Source: Pseudohongiella sp.
Lineage (GTDB): Bacteria; Pseudomonadota; Gammaproteobacteria; Pseudomonadales; Pseudohongiellaceae
Reading direction: 5' to 3'
NCBI GenBank assembly: GCA_030651695.1
Contig: JAUSCD010000031.1
Coordinates: 186,001-250,000 of the forward strand
Length of the DNA: 64,000 bases
The translations under genes and the position numbers were made by a program. Numbering within the stretch: position 1 is the stretch's first letter; each line of letters opens with the position of its first letter. Positions 1 to 11,667 of the stretch are shown here, one piece after another. The notes below the pieces were generated by a model, which saw only the letters and a list, made by a program, of their open reading frames with translations, did not search any database and was not told the origin of the DNA.

Positions 1-48
1 CCCCAATAAAAACCGTCTGCGGCCAGAATCAGTACCGTCTTCACTCAC
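1..48 (-). CDS. petA: PetA, Rieske iron-sulfur subunit of cytochrome bc1 (5' end only)
   Basis: Only the first 16 codons lie in the window, starting at a GTG (positions 48-46) and running off the left edge. They read V-S-E-D-G-T-D-S-G-R-R-R-F-L-L-G. The RRRFLLG stretch is the twin-arginine signal typical of the bc1 Rieske subunit, which is exported folded and anchored in the inner membrane. A good Shine-Dalgarno sequence (AGGAG on the minus strand, about 58-62) precedes the GTG. The position downstream of rplM-rpsI is the common gammaproteobacterial arrangement rplM-rpsI-petABC. The identification rests on a short peptide plus gene order. Confidence 0.8.
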   Translation of the reverse strand, partial: MSEDGTDSGRRRFLLG

Positions 49-376
49 CGTGTAATCTCCTGAGCATTGTTTCTGTAAAAAATGGTCGTCTGTCAAAAAA
101 ATCATGTTCGGCCCGCATAACAACTGGGACGCATGAAAATCTGCTTACGCTGCTTCGCTGCGCTTGTAGAGACCTTAGCCTTAATCCAGTCAGAGCAAAA
201 ACATGCTCTGACCAGATAAACCATATCCATCTGGCATTTCTGGCGATACTTGAAGGGCGCAAACCGGTAAACGCGCGGAATAGTAGTCAATTTAACGTTT
301 TTTTTCAAGCACACACTGCCTGAATCATGCGTTAAACGATTGAATGAGAAAGAAATTTATTTTTTATCCGGAAAAC

Positions 377-413
377 AAAAAAGCGCTGCCCCGATCCGGA
401 ACAACGCTTTTTT
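377..413. terminator. Terminator after rpsI, bidirectional in form
   Basis: AAAAAAGCG (377-385) pairs with CGCTTTTTT (405-413). The arms give a stem with a T-run on either strand, so it can act as an intrinsic terminator for the minus-strand rplM-rpsI transcript. The inner part also holds a CCGATCCGG segment that can extend pairing. Confidence 0.65.
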
Positions 414-425
414 CCCACATAGGGA

Positions 426-445
426 CTGTTTCTCTGGAGAAACAG
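426..445. terminator. Stem-loop directly after rpsI
   Basis: CTGTTTCTC (426-434) and GAGAAACAG (437-445) form a perfect 9-bp stem with a 2-base nominal loop, about 20 bases beyond the rpsI stop. There is no T-run right after it on the minus strand, so it may protect the 3' end or help the terminator at 377-413. Confidence 0.4.
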
Positions 446-464
446 CCAGCATATGTAAAAGCGA

Positions 465-857
465 TTAACGCTTGGAGTACTGTGGACGCTTACGCGCCTT
501 ACGCAGACCGACTTTCTTACGCTCGACAGCACGTGCGTCACGGGTAACAAAACCAGCTTTACGCAGCGGAGAACGCAACTCTTCATCATACGCAATCAGA
601 GCACGAGTCAGACCATGACGGATTGCGCCGGCCTGGCCGAAGCTACCACCACCGCATACAGTGATTTTGAGGTCAAACTTGCCAACCATTTCAACCAGTT
701 CGAGTGGTTGCTGCACAATCATGCGCGCCACTTCACGACCGAAGAAATTATCGATAGTGCGGTTGTTTATGCTGATGTTGCCAGTGCCCTTGCTGATGAA
801 AACGCGCGCTGTTGCGGTTTTTCGTCGGCCGGTGCCGTAATATTGTGTTGTAGCCAT
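465..857 (-). CDS. rpsI: 30S ribosomal protein S9 (uS9)
   Basis: The protein has 130 residues, the normal S9 length. It begins [20 protein letters not shown] and ends with the basic tail [12 protein letters not shown], whose last residues in this family reach towards P-site t[17 protein letters not shown] in the middle is another S9 hallmark. It follows rplM with a 27-base gap and the two form the standard co-transcribed pair; intrinsic terminator-like hairpins follow. Identification is secure. Confidence 0.98.
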   Translation of the reverse strand: MATTQYYGTGRRKTATARVFISKGTGNISINNRTIDNFFGREVARMIVQQPLELVEMVGKFDLKITVCGGGSFGQAGAIRHGLTRALIAYDEELRSPLRKAGFVTRDARAVERKKVGLRKARKRPQYSKR

Positions 858-884
858 AAGGACTCAGTGAACCTCGTCGAAAAC

Positions 885-1313
885 TTACAGTTGCAGTGCC
901 TGCGGCTGTTGTGCCGCGTGCGGATGCTCATTACCCGCATACACTTTGAGTTTCTTGAACATTGCACGACCCAGCGGAGTGCGGGGCAGCATACCTTTGA
1001 TCGCCAGCTTGAGCACACGCTCAGGCGCACGATCAATCAGCTTCTCGAAACTGAATGACTTCAGTCCACCCGGGAAGCCGGTGTGATGGTGGTACATTTT
1101 ATCTTTGGCTTTATTGCCTGTTACACGCACTTTTTCCGCGTTGATGATGACCACAAAGTCACCGGTATCTACGTGGGGGGTGTATTCAGGCTTATGCTTT
1201 CCGCGCAGGCGGGTAGCAATCTCGGTCGCAATACGGCCGAGGGTCTGGCCTTCTGCATCCACGAGCAGCCAGTTGTGTTCTACATTCTGTGGTTTGGCAC
1301 TAAAAGTCTTCAT
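885..1313 (-). CDS. rplM: 50S ribosomal protein L13 (uL13)
   Basis: The protein has 142 residues, the usual L13 length. The start [20 protein letters not shown] and the internal [18 protein letters not shown] and [18 protein letters not shown] segments are characteristic of L13, an early-assembling 23S rRNA-binding protein. It is the first gene of the rplM-rpsI operon on the minus strand, with zapE about 100 bases upstream. In E. coli L13 represses its own operon; no such leader can be proven here. Confidence 0.98.
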   Translation of the reverse strand: MKTFSAKPQNVEHNWLLVDAEGQTLGRIATEIATRLRGKHKPEYTPHVDTGDFVVIINAEKVRVTGNKAKDKMYHHHTGFPGGLKSFSFEKLIDRAPERVLKLAIKGMLPRTPLGRAMFKKLKVYAGNEHPHAAQQPQALQL

Positions 1314-1413
1314 GAAACGTCACCGAACGGGCATTATCTTCAGGGAGCGCGAATACTACCGGAGCATCTGGGGAACTTCAAGCACTTTGTTCCGAAAAAC
1401 TGCAGATGAACGA

Positions 1414-2535
1414 TCAGGGCCGATGCTCCAGAGCCAGATAATCTTCAGACTGCATTTCCAGTAACCGACTGCGGGTGCGCTCAAAAACAAATGACAATCC
1501 ATGCCCTGTATAGAGCTCAGTCAGCGGCACTGCTGCAGATATGATCAGCTTGACGTGGCGGTCGTACAGCTCGTCAACCAAGCTCACAAACCGCCTGGCA
1601 ACGTCATCCATAGTGGCATCAAGCCGGGGGACATTGGCAAGTACAATCGAATGATACTCTTTCGCCAACTCTATATAGTCAAAGGCACTGCGCGCTCCGG
1701 CGCAAATCTGGTCAAAGTCAAACCAGGCCACACCTTCTGCCACGCGCCGCACCGGAACCTGCCGCCCCAGTATTTGTATATGGGTGTCCTGCAGCTTTTC
1801 TGCATGCCCGGATGCCAGCCTGTTAAAACCGTCATGGAGCGCAGCATCAGCCTCAATCCCCAGCGGATGAAAATATAAACATGCCTGCTTTAAAGCCCGC
1901 AGCCGGTAATCAACACCGCCGTCCAGCTCGAATATGGTGGTGTGCTGATGCAACAGCCTGATGGCGGGCAAAAACCTGTCACGCTGCAAACCATTGGCAT
2001 AAAGCCCATCAGGGTGGATATTGGACGTTGCCACCAGAACCACACCGTCTGCCATCAGATATTCCAGTAACCCACCCAGTATCATGGCGTCCCCAATGTC
2101 GGACACAAAGAATTCATCAAAGCAAAGCACACGTGCTTTTGATGCAATCGAAGCCGCGATTGCTTCCAGCGGATTTTTTTGTTGCCTGAGGCCGGCCAAT
2201 CCCGCATGAACCTGCTGCATAAAGCGGTGAAAGTGGGTACGTTGTTTCTGCTCGAACGGCAGGCACTCGTAAAAAGTGTCCATCAGATACGTCTTGCCAC
2301 GCCCGACGCCTCCATATATATAGAGACCCTTGAGAGCCGGCGGAACAGGGGACTGGCGAAAAACGTGTTTAAACAGTCCTCCGAATACAGCCGGCAGGCC
2401 GACAGGTTTCTCAGATTGCGCTACAAGCTGGCTATAGAGCTTTTGCAGTTCAGCCACTGCCAGTGCCTGTGCAGGATCCGGCTTGATAAGGCCATCGGCC
2501 AGATCATTCTGATAACATTGCAGCGGGCTTGTCAT
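1414..2535 (-). CDS. zapE: ZapE, AFG1-like P-loop ATPase of cell division
   Basis: The 373-residue protein matches the AFG1/ZapE family. It has a Walker A motif GGVGRGKT near residue 75, a Walker B/DEFF stretch (VLCFDEFFVSDIGDAM) and the ATSN sensor segment. In E. coli ZapE is a cytoplasmic ATPase that associates with the Z-ring and affects FtsZ assembly under stress. It lies upstream of rplM on the same strand, as in Pseudomonas, where a zapE homologue sits in the same neighbourhood. Start codon ATG at 2535. No anomaly was seen. Confidence 0.93.
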   Translation of the reverse strand: MTSPLQCYQNDLADGLIKPDPAQALAVAELQKLYSQLVAQSEKPVGLPAVFGGLFKHVFRQSPVPPALKGLYIYGGVGRGKTYLMDTFYECLPFEQKQRTHFHRFMQQVHAGLAGLRQQKNPLEAIAASIASKARVLCFDEFFVSDIGDAMILGGLLEYLMADGVVLVATSNIHPDGLYANGLQRDRFLPAIRLLHQHTTIFELDGGVDYRLRALKQACLYFHPLGIEADAALHDGFNRLASGHAEKLQDTHIQILGRQVPVRRVAEGVAWFDFDQICAGARSAFDYIELAKEYHSIVLANVPRLDATMDDVARRFVSLVDELYDRHVKLIISAAVPLTELYTGHGLSFVFERTRSRLLEMQSEDYLALEHRP

Positions 2536-2707
2536 AAGATGCCAGATCAGCTTGAGAGGCGCGCATTTTATGCCAACTTGCGGGTACTCTCATAGCCCTT
2601 GGATGCGCTTGAATGAACAATCTACCTTCGTCGTGGTAGAATTCGCGCGGGTCAATAAGAGAGATTCGCGTTATACTTGCGACAATTTTAGTGAAGGATG
2701 ACAGCCA

Positions 2708-3145
2708 ATGATGTGGTTAACAGGCATTGTATGTCTGGCAATAGGCGTGGCCGCCGGCCTGCTCGTAGCCCGACGTCTTGACAACACCAGCCCGGGAAAA
2801 GTCGACGAACTGGAAGCACGTATTCAGGAACTCCAGCGATTCCACGACGATTACCGTGAACATGTCAGCGACCATTTCAGCGCTACAGCCGATCTCGTGC
2901 AGCAGATGACCGAGAGCTATCGCGACGTCTACCAGCATCTGGCCCGGGGCGCACAGGACCTGTGTACTGAAGAGGTTGCCAGTAAACTTTTGCCGACGGC
3001 TGATCAGATGCATTTCAGCAGCGATGATGAGAATGCACTGGTACCGCCTAAAGATTACGCCGCCAAGCGCACCAACGGTCAGTCCGGAGCACTTTCTGAG
3101 GGCTTCGGTCTTGACCGGCGCGACCTGAACGACAATAACGACTGA
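2708..3145 (+). CDS. zapG: ZapG/YhcB family (DUF1043) inner-membrane cell-envelope protein
   Basis: The 145-residue protein has one N-terminal membrane segment (WLTGIVCLAIGVAAGLLVA), then a coiled-coil region (DELEARIQELQRFHDDYREH) and a disordered acidic C-terminus. This layout and the motif HFSATADLVQQMTESYRDVYQHLA are typical of YhcB/ZapG, linked in enterobacteria to envelope biogenesis and division. A Shine-Dalgarno sequence GAAGGA lies 8-13 bases upstream; ATG at 2711 is an alternative start. It is divergent from zapE and upstream of the cys genes, as in Pseudomonas. Confidence 0.88.
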   Translation: MMWLTGIVCLAIGVAAGLLVARRLDNTSPGKVDELEARIQELQRFHDDYREHVSDHFSATADLVQQMTESYRDVYQHLARGAQDLCTEEVASKLLPTADQMHFSSDDENALVPPKDYAAKRTNGQSGALSEGFGLDRRDLNDNND

Positions 3146-3246
3146 CCGGCTTTCTAAACCGAGAAATCAACCCGACTCACAAATCTATCAGAGATCCAGC
3201 AGTTCAGCTCCTGCGGGCAAACTGCGGCACCCGGTAAAAAGACATC

Positions 3247-4152
3247 ATGGCAGATTACAACCTGACTCACCTGAAGCAACTGGAAGCTGAAAGCATCCAC
3301 ATCATTCGCGAGGTCGCTGCGGAGTTTGACAACCCGGTGATGCTCTACTCCATCGGCAAAGACTCGTCTGTGATGCTGCATTTGGCGTTAAAGGCTTTTT
3401 ACCCCGGCCGCCTGCCCTTTCCGCTGATGCACGTAGACACCACCTGGAAGTTTCGCGAGATGATTGAGTTCCGCGACACACAGATGAAAAAACTGGGGCT
3501 GGATCTGATTGTTCATATCAATCAGGAAGGCGTTGAAGCCGGCATCGGCCCGTTTAGCCATGGCAGCGAAAAACACACTGATGTAATGAAAACCCAGAGT
3601 CTGCGTCAGGCTCTGGACAAACACAAATTTGATGCGGCTTTTGGTGGCGGTCGACGCGATGAAGAAAAGTCCCGCGCCAAAGAGCGCGTGTTTTCCTTCC
3701 GCGACAAAAATCATCGCTGGGATCCCAAAAACCAGAGGCCTGAGCTGTGGAACATCTACAACGGCAAGGTCAACAAAGGTGAAAGCATCCGTGTATTCCC
3801 TTTGTCCAACTGGACCGAACTGGACATCTGGCAATATATCTACCTCAACAACATCGATATCGTGCCCTTGTACTTCGCCAAAGAGCGCCCGGTAGTCAAT
3901 ATGGATGGCGTTGACATCATGGTCGACGATGACCGTATGCCTGTTGATGGCAAAAAGATTGAACACAAAATGGTGAGATTCCGAACACTGGGCTGCTACC
4001 CGCTGACAGGCGCGGTGGAGTCGACTGCCACCACATTGCCGGAAATCATTCAGGAAATGCTGTTGACCACGAGCTCAGAACGCCAGGGGCGTCTGATCGA
4101 CTCCGATCAGGCAGGATCCATGGAAGAGAAAAAGCGTAAAGGATACTTCTAA
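3247..4152 (+). CDS. cysD: Sulfate adenylyltransferase subunit 2 (CysD)
   Basis: At 301 residues this is a full-length CysD, the catalytic subunit that makes adenosine 5'-phosphosulfate from ATP and sulfate. The PP-loop motif [13 protein letters not shown] lies near residue 40, followed by [16 protein letters not shown]. The C-terminal EEKKRKGYF is typical of the family. It is separated by one base from cysNC, whose GTPase drives the reaction, so the two are co-transcribed. With the SulP permease and sulfide:quinone oxidoreductase further right, it marks an active sulfur metabolism. Confidence 0.97.
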   Translation: MADYNLTHLKQLEAESIHIIREVAAEFDNPVMLYSIGKDSSVMLHLALKAFYPGRLPFPLMHVDTTWKFREMIEFRDTQMKKLGLDLIVHINQEGVEAGIGPFSHGSEKHTDVMKTQSLRQALDKHKFDAAFGGGRRDEEKSRAKERVFSFRDKNHRWDPKNQRPELWNIYNGKVNKGESIRVFPLSNWTELDIWQYIYLNNIDIVPLYFAKERPVVNMDGVDIMVDDDRMPVDGKKIEHKMVRFRTLGCYPLTGAVESTATTLPEIIQEMLLTTSSERQGRLIDSDQAGSMEEKKRKGYF

Positions 4153-4153
4153 G

Positions 4154-6067
4154 ATGTCACACCAATCCGAACTTATCAGCACCGACATTACCGCTTATCT
4201 TGCTCAACACGAACGCAAGGAACTGTTGCGCCTGCTGACCTGCGGCAGTGTTGACGACGGCAAAAGCACTCTGATCGGGCGCTTGCTGCACGACTCCAAA
4301 ATGATCTATGAAGACCAACTGGCGGCTATCACCAAGGACAGCATCAAGTCCGGCACCACTGGCGGCAAAATCGACCTCGCATTGCTGGTTGACGGCCTTC
4401 AGGCAGAGCGCGAGCAAGGCATTACGATTGATGTGGCGTACCGTTATTTCTCAACGTCCAAGCGCAAATTTATTATTGCCGACACCCCCGGACACGAGCA
4501 GTACACACGCAATATGGCAACCGGTGCATCAACATGTGATCTGGCGATTATTCTGATTGACGCCCGCCATGGTGTGCAGGTGCAGACACGTCGTCACAGC
4601 TTTATCACCTCCCTGTTGGGCATCAAACATATAGTGGTTGCCATCAACAAAATGGATCTGGTTGATTTCAGTCAGGATGTGTTTGAAAAAATCAAATCTG
4701 ACTTCATCGCATTCAGTAAAAAGCTACGCAAGGCAGAATTTCATTTTATCCCCATGTCAGCCCTGAACGGCGACAACGTCGTCAACCGCAGCGAATTCAT
4801 GTCCTGGTACGAAGGCCCTGCGCTGATGTCGTTGCTGGAAACTGTAGAGATTGCCGAAGACAGAAACTTCGATGACTTCCGTTACCCGGTCCAGTACGTC
4901 AATCGACCCAACCTGAATTTCCGCGGCTTCTGCGGCACAATTTCTTCGGGTGTAGTGCGCAAGGGAGATGAAATTGCCGTGCTGCCTTCCGGCAAAAAAA
5001 GCCGTATCAAGTCCATCGTCACCTATGACGAAGAGCTTGAAATGGCGTTCACCGACATGGCCATTACACTGACGCTGGAAGACGAGATTGATATCAGCCG
5101 CGGCGACATGATTGTGCATCGCGATAACAAACCCGTCGTCGCCGAAGAATTCGACGCCACCGTGGTATGGATGACCGAGGCAGCTCTGCTACCGGGAAAG
5201 CTGTACGACTTCAAACTGGGCAGCAAAACCGTCAGCGGCCGCGTCACCGCGATGAAGCACCGCATTGATGTCAATACCCTGGAGGAAATGCCAACACCAG
5301 GCCTTGAATTGAATGAAATTGGCCTGTGCGAAATCAGCGTTGACCAACCGGTATGCATCGACAGTTACGAAAAGAATCGCAGCACTGGCGCTTTTATTGT
5401 GATTGACCGGCTGACTAACGTCACTGTCGGCGCGGGCATGATCAATCTTGAAATTGCCGCTGAGAAACGCAAGGTAAAACGCAGCAGTACAGTGCACGTA
5501 ACCAAAGAAGAACGTTCCTCGCGTTACGGCCAGAAACCCGTCACCATCATGTTTATTGGGGTGTCAGGCTCAGGCAAGTCGACACTGGCTCATGGCCTGG
5601 AGAGACGTTTGTTCGATATGGGTCGTGTCAGCACCGTGCTGGATGGCAAGGCCATGCGCCTGGGTATCAGCAAAGATTTACCACACGACGCCGACGGACG
5701 TGCAGAAAATCTGCGCCGAAGTGCACATATCGCCCGCTTACTGAATGATTCAGGCCTGATCTGCTGCGCCGCCTTTGTGGCACCGAATCCTGATTCGCGC
5801 GAACATGCACTTAGCGTGATAGGCAAAGACAATTGCGTGACAGTCTATCTGAACCCCCCTATGGCGGTCTGTCAGCAGCGCGACCCCAGCGGCATCTATG
5901 CAGCCGCCGAGTCTACTGGTTACGCCGACGTGCCGGGTATCACTTTCCCATATCCAAAGCCAGATCATGTAGATCTTGAGCTGGATACTGACGCACTGAC
6001 GGTAGAAGACTGTCTGGATCAGGTTATCGTCCTGATGCAGGAAAAAGGCATAGTTTCCGGCCGCTGA
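4154..6067 (+). CDS. cysN: CysNC fusion: sulfate adenylyltransferase GTPase subunit plus APS kinase domain
   Basis: The 637-residue protein joins CysN (about 1-445) to an APS kinase domain (about 460-637). CysN carries the GTPase motifs [18 protein letters not shown] and NKMDLV. The kinase domain has its own P-loop GVSGSGKST. The fusion should hydrolyse GTP to drive APS synthesis and then phosphorylate APS to PAPS. In the kinase part the usual FISP serine position reads FVAP and the DGDNVR motif reads DGKAMR, so it departs from the E. coli CysC pattern. I recall similar changes in Pseudomonas CysNC, but whether the domain is fully active is not clear from sequence. Confidence 0.95.
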   Translation: MSHQSELISTDITAYLAQHERKELLRLLTCGSVDDGKSTLIGRLLHDSKMIYEDQLAAITKDSIKSGTTGGKIDLALLVDGLQAEREQGITIDVAYRYFSTSKRKFIIADTPGHEQYTRNMATGASTCDLAIILIDARHGVQVQTRRHSFITSLLGIKHIVVAINKMDLVDFSQDVFEKIKSDFIAFSKKLRKAEFHFIPMSALNGDNVVNRSEFMSWYEGPALMSLLETVEIAEDRNFDDFRYPVQYVNRPNLNFRGFCGTISSGVVRKGDEIAVLPSGKKSRIKSIVTYDEELEMAFTDMAITLTLEDEIDISRGDMIVHRDNKPVVAEEFDATVVWMTEAALLPGKLYDFKLGSKTVSGRVTAMKHRIDVNTLEEMPTPGLELNEIGLCEISVDQPVCIDSYEKNRSTGAFIVIDRLTNVTVGAGMINLEIAAEKRKVKRSSTVHVTKEERSSRYGQKPVTIMFIGVSGSGKSTLAHGLERRLFDMGRVSTVLDGKAMRLGISKDLPHDADGRAENLRRSAHIARLLNDSGLICCAAFVAPNPDSREHALSVIGKDNCVTVYLNPPMAVCQQRDPSGIYAAAESTGYADVPGITFPYPKPDHVDLELDTDALTVEDCLDQVIVLMQEKGIVSGR

Positions 6068-6086
6068 TCAGCAGCCAGAAGTTATT

Positions 6087-6848
6087 TCACACCGGATTGT
6101 GAATATCTATGAAGGTGTGCCGGATACCAAAGCGCTGCGCGAGAAACTCTCCCAGCGCTTTAACACCATAGCGCTCGGTTGCATGATGGCCAGCCGCAAA
6201 ATAGTGCATCCCGTGCTCTTGCGCGCTATGCACCGTTGGCTCAGAAATCTCTCCTGAAATATAAGCATCAACACCGAGCTGTGCAGCCTGCTCTATATAT
6301 TGTTGGGCGGCACCTGTGCACCAGGCAACACGGCGGATCAGCCGGTTTTCCGCATCAATATGCATAGCATCACGATTTAACGCCTTGCTGATACGCTCAT
6401 TCAGTTGCGATCCCGTCAGCGGCTCAGGCAGATCAGCAAGCAATCCCATCACCTGATTATTTTGCTTCAGCAGTTCGCCACTGGGTACCAGCCCTAAAAC
6501 ATGGGCTAACTGAACATTGTTACCAAATTCAGCATGAGCATCCAATGGCAGATGATATGCAAGCAGACTGACATCATGATCTAACAGAGTTTTGATCCGG
6601 TTGCGTTTCAAACCGGTAATCGCCTGGTTTTCGCCACGCCAGAAATAACCATGATGTACAAGGATGGCATCAGCGCCCTGCGCAATGGCTGCGTCCAGCA
6701 AGCGCTGACTGGCGGTAACACCACTAACCAGGTGACAAACTGTACTCTTGCCTTCTATTTGCAAACCGTTAGGACAATAGTCGTTAAACTGATCGGGCTT
6801 AAGAAGCCGGTTGATTTCGACCAGCAGAGCACGTAACTCAATCTGCAT
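6087..6848 (-). CDS. Nif3/YbgI-type dinuclear metal centre protein
   Basis: The 253-residue protein matches the Nif3-like family (GTP cyclohydrolase I type 2 homologue, YbgI in E. coli). Metal ligands are visible in AILVHHGYFW near residue 65, in YHLPLDAHAEFGNN, and near the end in FAAGHHATERYG. Family members form toroidal hexamers with two metals per subunit; their reaction is unsettled. It lies between cysNC (convergent, 19 bases) and the divergent algW, the arrangement seen in Pseudomonas. Confidence 0.93.
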   Translation of the reverse strand: MQIELRALLVEINRLLKPDQFNDYCPNGLQIEGKSTVCHLVSGVTASQRLLDAAIAQGADAILVHHGYFWRGENQAITGLKRNRIKTLLDHDVSLLAYHLPLDAHAEFGNNVQLAHVLGLVPSGELLKQNNQVMGLLADLPEPLTGSQLNERISKALNRDAMHIDAENRLIRRVAWCTGAAQQYIEQAAQLGVDAYISGEISEPTVHSAQEHGMHYFAAGHHATERYGVKALGEFLAQRFGIRHTFIDIHNPV

Positions 6849-7028
6849 TGCTCACTTCCTTATATTGACGGCTTTTGCTAATTACCTTCACTTCACACAC
6901 AAATCTTCGCATAATGCGCCGAGTATCAGTTAAGGCCCAGGCGATAGCAAGTTCGTGTGCCGGCAGCAAGGCACCACTTCCAACCGTTAAAACACGGGAT
7001 CACGACCGCGGGGTCAGGCTAGACAACC

Positions 7029-8222
7029 ATGAAAAAAACTCTTCAATTCTTAGGCTGGCCGATTTTGTGTGGCATCCTGCTGGCTCTTGTGCTCATGCAG
7101 TTTCAGCAAATGAAACGGGTGCAGGAATTGCTTGCAGGCAGCCCGGCACTTCAGAACCAGTCTGCCAGCACCCCTAACGGCCCGAATCAGTCTTTTGACT
7201 CGTACGCCGACGCCATTGCCCGGGCAGCGCCTTCAGTTGTCAGCATTCACTCCACTATTCGTGAACAAATTCAGCTGCCTCCGGAAGAGGAAATCCCTCC
7301 CGCCTTGCGCGAACTGTTGCAGAACATCCCCGCCGAACGGCTTTGGGAGAGCCTGGGCTCCGGTGTCGCAGTCAGCAACAATGGTCACATTCTGACCGCG
7401 CTGCATGTAATTGAGGGCGCAGAAGAAATTGAGGTACATTTTAACAACTCGCAACAAGGTATTGTTACAGCCCGCGCAACAATTCTTGGGACAGACCCCA
7501 GTACTGATCTTGCATTGCTGCAGGTAAACAGCACTGTGCTGCCTCCGGCAGTGCCTATTGGCTCATCCGATATTGTACGCGTAGGCGATTCAGTGCTCAC
7601 CATCGGTTACCCTCGCCGTGATCTGATGACACAAAAATCTGTTTCGCGCGGCATTGTCAGCGCGCTCGGAATCCCTCGTGATGGACTGCCTATTGTTGAA
7701 TATATCCAGACAGATGCCGCCATGAATTATGGTAATTCCGGCGGCGCATTGATTAACAGCCAAGGTGAACTGATAGGCATAAACTCATTCATTTACTCGG
7801 AATCGGGCGGATCAGACGGAATCGGTTTTGCGGTGCCAGTCAACAAAGCCATGATTGTGGTGGAACAACTCATTGCTTACGGCGAGGTCACTCCGGGTTA
7901 TCTGGGGGTGATTACCGGTGAAATGCTGACAACTGAAACCAGTACCAGTTTTTTCGGCCGCCCGGATATCACAGGACTGCTAATCGAACAGGTGACGGAA
8001 GATAGTCCGGCTGAGATTGCCGGCATAAGGGCCGGAGACGTTATGGCAGCCATCGACGGTGTCAATATTCGCAGCGTGATAAGCGCCATAGAACAGATCA
8101 ACCGCAAAGCACCGGGGCAAACTGTTGTGCTGAACATATTCCGCGAAGCAAATTATCAGGACATCAGCGTAGTATTGGGTACAGGCACAGCGCAGTACCG
8201 TACCCAACTTACAGAAGACTGA
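7029..8222 (+). CDS. algW: AlgW/DegS-type periplasmic serine protease (HtrA family)
   Basis: The 397-residue protein has an N-terminal membrane anchor (about residues 9-25), a trypsin-like domain and one PDZ domain (about 280-385). The catalytic triad can be read as H126 (LTALHV), D160 (STDLALL) and S237 (YGNSGGAL). One transmembrane anchor plus one PDZ is the DegS/AlgW layout: such proteases sense misfolded outer-membrane proteins and cut the anti-sigma factor MucA/RseA. The stretch at about 80-110 (LPPEEEIPPALRELL) is longer than in a minimal DegS. Its position beside nif3 and hisD matches Pseudomonas algW. Confidence 0.93.
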   Translation: MKKTLQFLGWPILCGILLALVLMQFQQMKRVQELLAGSPALQNQSASTPNGPNQSFDSYADAIARAAPSVVSIHSTIREQIQLPPEEEIPPALRELLQNIPAERLWESLGSGVAVSNNGHILTALHVIEGAEEIEVHFNNSQQGIVTARATILGTDPSTDLALLQVNSTVLPPAVPIGSSDIVRVGDSVLTIGYPRRDLMTQKSVSRGIVSALGIPRDGLPIVEYIQTDAAMNYGNSGGALINSQGELIGINSFIYSESGGSDGIGFAVPVNKAMIVVEQLIAYGEVTPGYLGVITGEMLTTETSTSFFGRPDITGLLIEQVTEDSPAEIAGIRAGDVMAAIDGVNIRSVISAIEQINRKAPGQTVVLNIFREANYQDISVVLGTGTAQYRTQLTED

Positions 8223-8234
8223 AGACTGTTCAGC

Positions 8235-9578
8235 TCACGCTTTGCCGGGTATATGTCGCCCCGGAATACGCCAGGCTGCTGATAGCGCGTGCGCCTGCAA
8301 ATGCTCATTGATTGCCAGAGTTTCTGCCACGGGTGCCAGTGCTGCAGCCCCTGCAGGAGAGCAGTGAATTATCGAACTGCGCTTCTGAAAATCGTAAACA
8401 CCCAGCGGTGAAAAAAATCTTGCGGTACCTGATGTAGGCAATACGTGACAGGGACCCGCACAATAATCACCCAAAGCTTCAGGGGTATGCCTGCCCATAA
8501 AAATTGCACCGGCGTGACGCACGCCCGGCAGCCATGATTGTGGATCCTCAACAGACAACTCAAGATGCTCGGGCGCAATCAAATTACAAATACGCAAGGC
8601 TTCAGTTTTGTCGGAAGCAAAAATCAGCGCGCCACGCTCAGTCAGCGAGGTGCGGATTATCGCTTCGCGACTCATCTGTGGCAGCAATTGATTGATACTG
8701 CTTTGGACCGCATCCAGAAATGCACGATCGGTGCTGATCAAAATCGACTGCGCTTGTTCGTCGTGTTCAGCCTGTGAAAAAAGATCCATGGCAATCCAGT
8801 CGGGATCTGTTTTGCCATCACAGACAACCGTCAGCTCAGACGGCCCGGCCACCATATCAATACCCACTTCGCCAAATACCTGTTTCTTGGCAGCCGCGAC
8901 GTAAACATTCCCCGGTCCGGTGATTTTATCCACGCGCGGAATAGTCTGCGTGCCAAACGCCAATGCGGCAATCGCCTGCGCTCCACCGATAGTAAACAAC
9001 CTGTCTATACCGGCGACCGCAGCAGCAGCAAAAATCAGACGGCCGGCCCCACCCGCATCTTCACCATAAGGGGTCGGGACTACCGCAATAATTTCGTCCA
9101 CACCAGCGACCCGTGCAGGGATAGCATTCATCAGTACGGACGATGGGTAATTGGCTTTCCCGCCCGGAACATAAAGTCCAACGCGCTCCAGCGGTATAAT
9201 ATGCTGGCCATAAACAGAACCATCAGCTTCTTCATATTGCCACGACGGCTGCAGCTGACGTTCGTGGTACAGACGAATGCGCTCCGCTGCGATTAACAAG
9301 GCGTCACGCTGCTCAGTGGTCAGGCTGTTGAGAGATGCCTGCATCTGTGCCTGACTGACTTCCAATCGGGACATACTGCTGACGTCAACACGGTCAAACC
9401 GGCGGGTGTACTCAAGCACTGCTTCGTCACCACGGGCGCGTACATTGGACAGAATATCAGTGACAACGTGATTCAGCTTTTCATCTTCAATCATGCGTCG
9501 GTCAAGCAGGGTCGCCAGCTCGGCATCAAAACCCGCTGCGTCCGATTGCAGACGTCGAATACTAATGTGTGCACTCAT
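8235..9578 (-). CDS. hisD: Histidinol dehydrogenase (HisD)
   Basis: At 447 residues this is a full HisD, the zinc- and NAD-dependent enzyme that oxidises L-histidinol to L-histidine in two steps. Recognisable segments are [49 protein letters not shown] and the zinc-site region [12 protein letters not shown]. It follows hisG by about 45 bases on the same strand. The hisC gene that often follows hisD in Pseudomonas is absent; algW lies there instead, convergent with a 12-base gap. Confidence 0.97.
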   Translation of the reverse strand: MSAHISIRRLQSDAAGFDAELATLLDRRMIEDEKLNHVVTDILSNVRARGDEAVLEYTRRFDRVDVSSMSRLEVSQAQMQASLNSLTTEQRDALLIAAERIRLYHERQLQPSWQYEEADGSVYGQHIIPLERVGLYVPGGKANYPSSVLMNAIPARVAGVDEIIAVVPTPYGEDAGGAGRLIFAAAAVAGIDRLFTIGGAQAIAALAFGTQTIPRVDKITGPGNVYVAAAKKQVFGEVGIDMVAGPSELTVVCDGKTDPDWIAMDLFSQAEHDEQAQSILISTDRAFLDAVQSSINQLLPQMSREAIIRTSLTERGALIFASDKTEALRICNLIAPEHLELSVEDPQSWLPGVRHAGAIFMGRHTPEALGDYCAGPCHVLPTSGTARFFSPLGVYDFQKRSSIIHCSPAGAAALAPVAETLAINEHLQAHALSAAWRIPGRHIPGKA

Positions 9579-9622
9579 GATTTACCCCGACACTGTTACA
9601 CAAACAGGTTTTCCGATCAGAC

Positions 9623-10273
9623 TTATTTGCGGGCTGCGACAACGTCGCCCAGTCTGGCCAACAGCTGGCTGACCGCTGCGTGTTTCATTTTCATGGAGGC
9701 TTTGTTAACAATTACGCGCGAACTGATGTGCGCTATTGTCTCCAGAGGTTCCAGCCCGTTGGCCCGAAGAGTATTGCCGCTATCCACAATATCCACAATC
9801 CAGTCGGCCAATCCCATCGAGGGCGCGAGCTCCAGAGCACCGTTGAGTTTGATGATGTCAGTCTGCAGCCCCTGCCCGGCGAAGTAACGGCGCGCAATAT
9901 TGACAAACTTGCTGGCCACTTTTACGCGCCCACCCGGACGACTGGCCCCTACCGGCGCCGCAGTCATCAGACGGCAGCGGGCAATACCGAGATCCAGTGG
10001 CTCATAAAACGCATCTTCGCCATACTCCATCAACAGGTCTTTACCCACTACGCCGATATCTGCACTGCCGAATTCAACATAGGTCGGCACATCGGAACCA
10101 CGCACAATCATAATGCGCAAACCGGGCACACTGGTATCAAATATCAGCTTGCGGCTTTTGCTGTGATCTTCGAGCAACCGGATACCTGTTTCTGCCAGTA
10201 AAGGCATCACTTCTTCCAGTATCCGACCCTTGGTCAGCGCCATCACTATTGGCTGGCCTGCTATGTCCATCAT
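9623..10273 (-). CDS. hisG: ATP phosphoribosyltransferase, short form (HisG)
   Basis: The 216-residue protein is the short HisG type, lacking the C-terminal regulatory domain of the roughly 300-residue form. Segments [27 protein letters not shown] and the PRPP-binding [15 protein letters not shown] are visible. It catalyses the first step of histidine synthesis. Short HisG normally needs HisZ for activity and feedback; no hisZ is in the window. A second ATG one codon downstream is an equally good start. It lies between murA and hisD as in Pseudomonas. Confidence 0.96.
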   Translation of the reverse strand: MMDIAGQPIVMALTKGRILEEVMPLLAETGIRLLEDHSKSRKLIFDTSVPGLRIMIVRGSDVPTYVEFGSADIGVVGKDLLMEYGEDAFYEPLDLGIARCRLMTAAPVGASRPGGRVKVASKFVNIARRYFAGQGLQTDIIKLNGALELAPSMGLADWIVDIVDSGNTLRANGLEPLETIAHISSRVIVNKASMKMKHAAVSQLLARLGDVVAARK

Positions 10274-10302
10274 GCTGATATTTCCTTGCCTCTTAGCCTG
10301 TC

Positions 10303-11565
<1,263 letters not shown>

Positions 11566-11667
11566 TCAAGTTCCCTGCGAGGTTTCCCGGGTGAACAGGT
11601 CCCAGCGCACCTAATTTTCTGAGAAAACACCCGGATGTATCATGGGTCCCGAAGATGTGCCGTCGCC

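Larger units (their letters stand above)
49..464. other. rpsI-petA intergenic region, no gene seen
   Basis: About 416 bases between the rpsI stop and the petA start. Short open frames here look non-coding, with no family signature and poor starts. The region holds the terminator-like hairpins after rpsI (377-413 and 426-445) and, closer to petA, a 9-bp stem at 189-197/204-212 (GTCAGAGCA/TGCTCTGAC, 6-base loop) next to a smaller repeat CCAGAT/ATCTGG (212-217/229-234). These could form a structured petA leader on the minus strand; no known riboswitch is recognised. Confidence 0.5.

Noticed and set aside
41-314. Two overlapping minus-strand frames upstream of petA
   Set aside because: They lack a family signature, a ribosome-binding site and sensible composition, and they lie over hairpins in the gap before petA.
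3388-3966. A 192-codon open frame opposite cysD
   Set aside because: It is an antisense shadow of a well-conserved gene.
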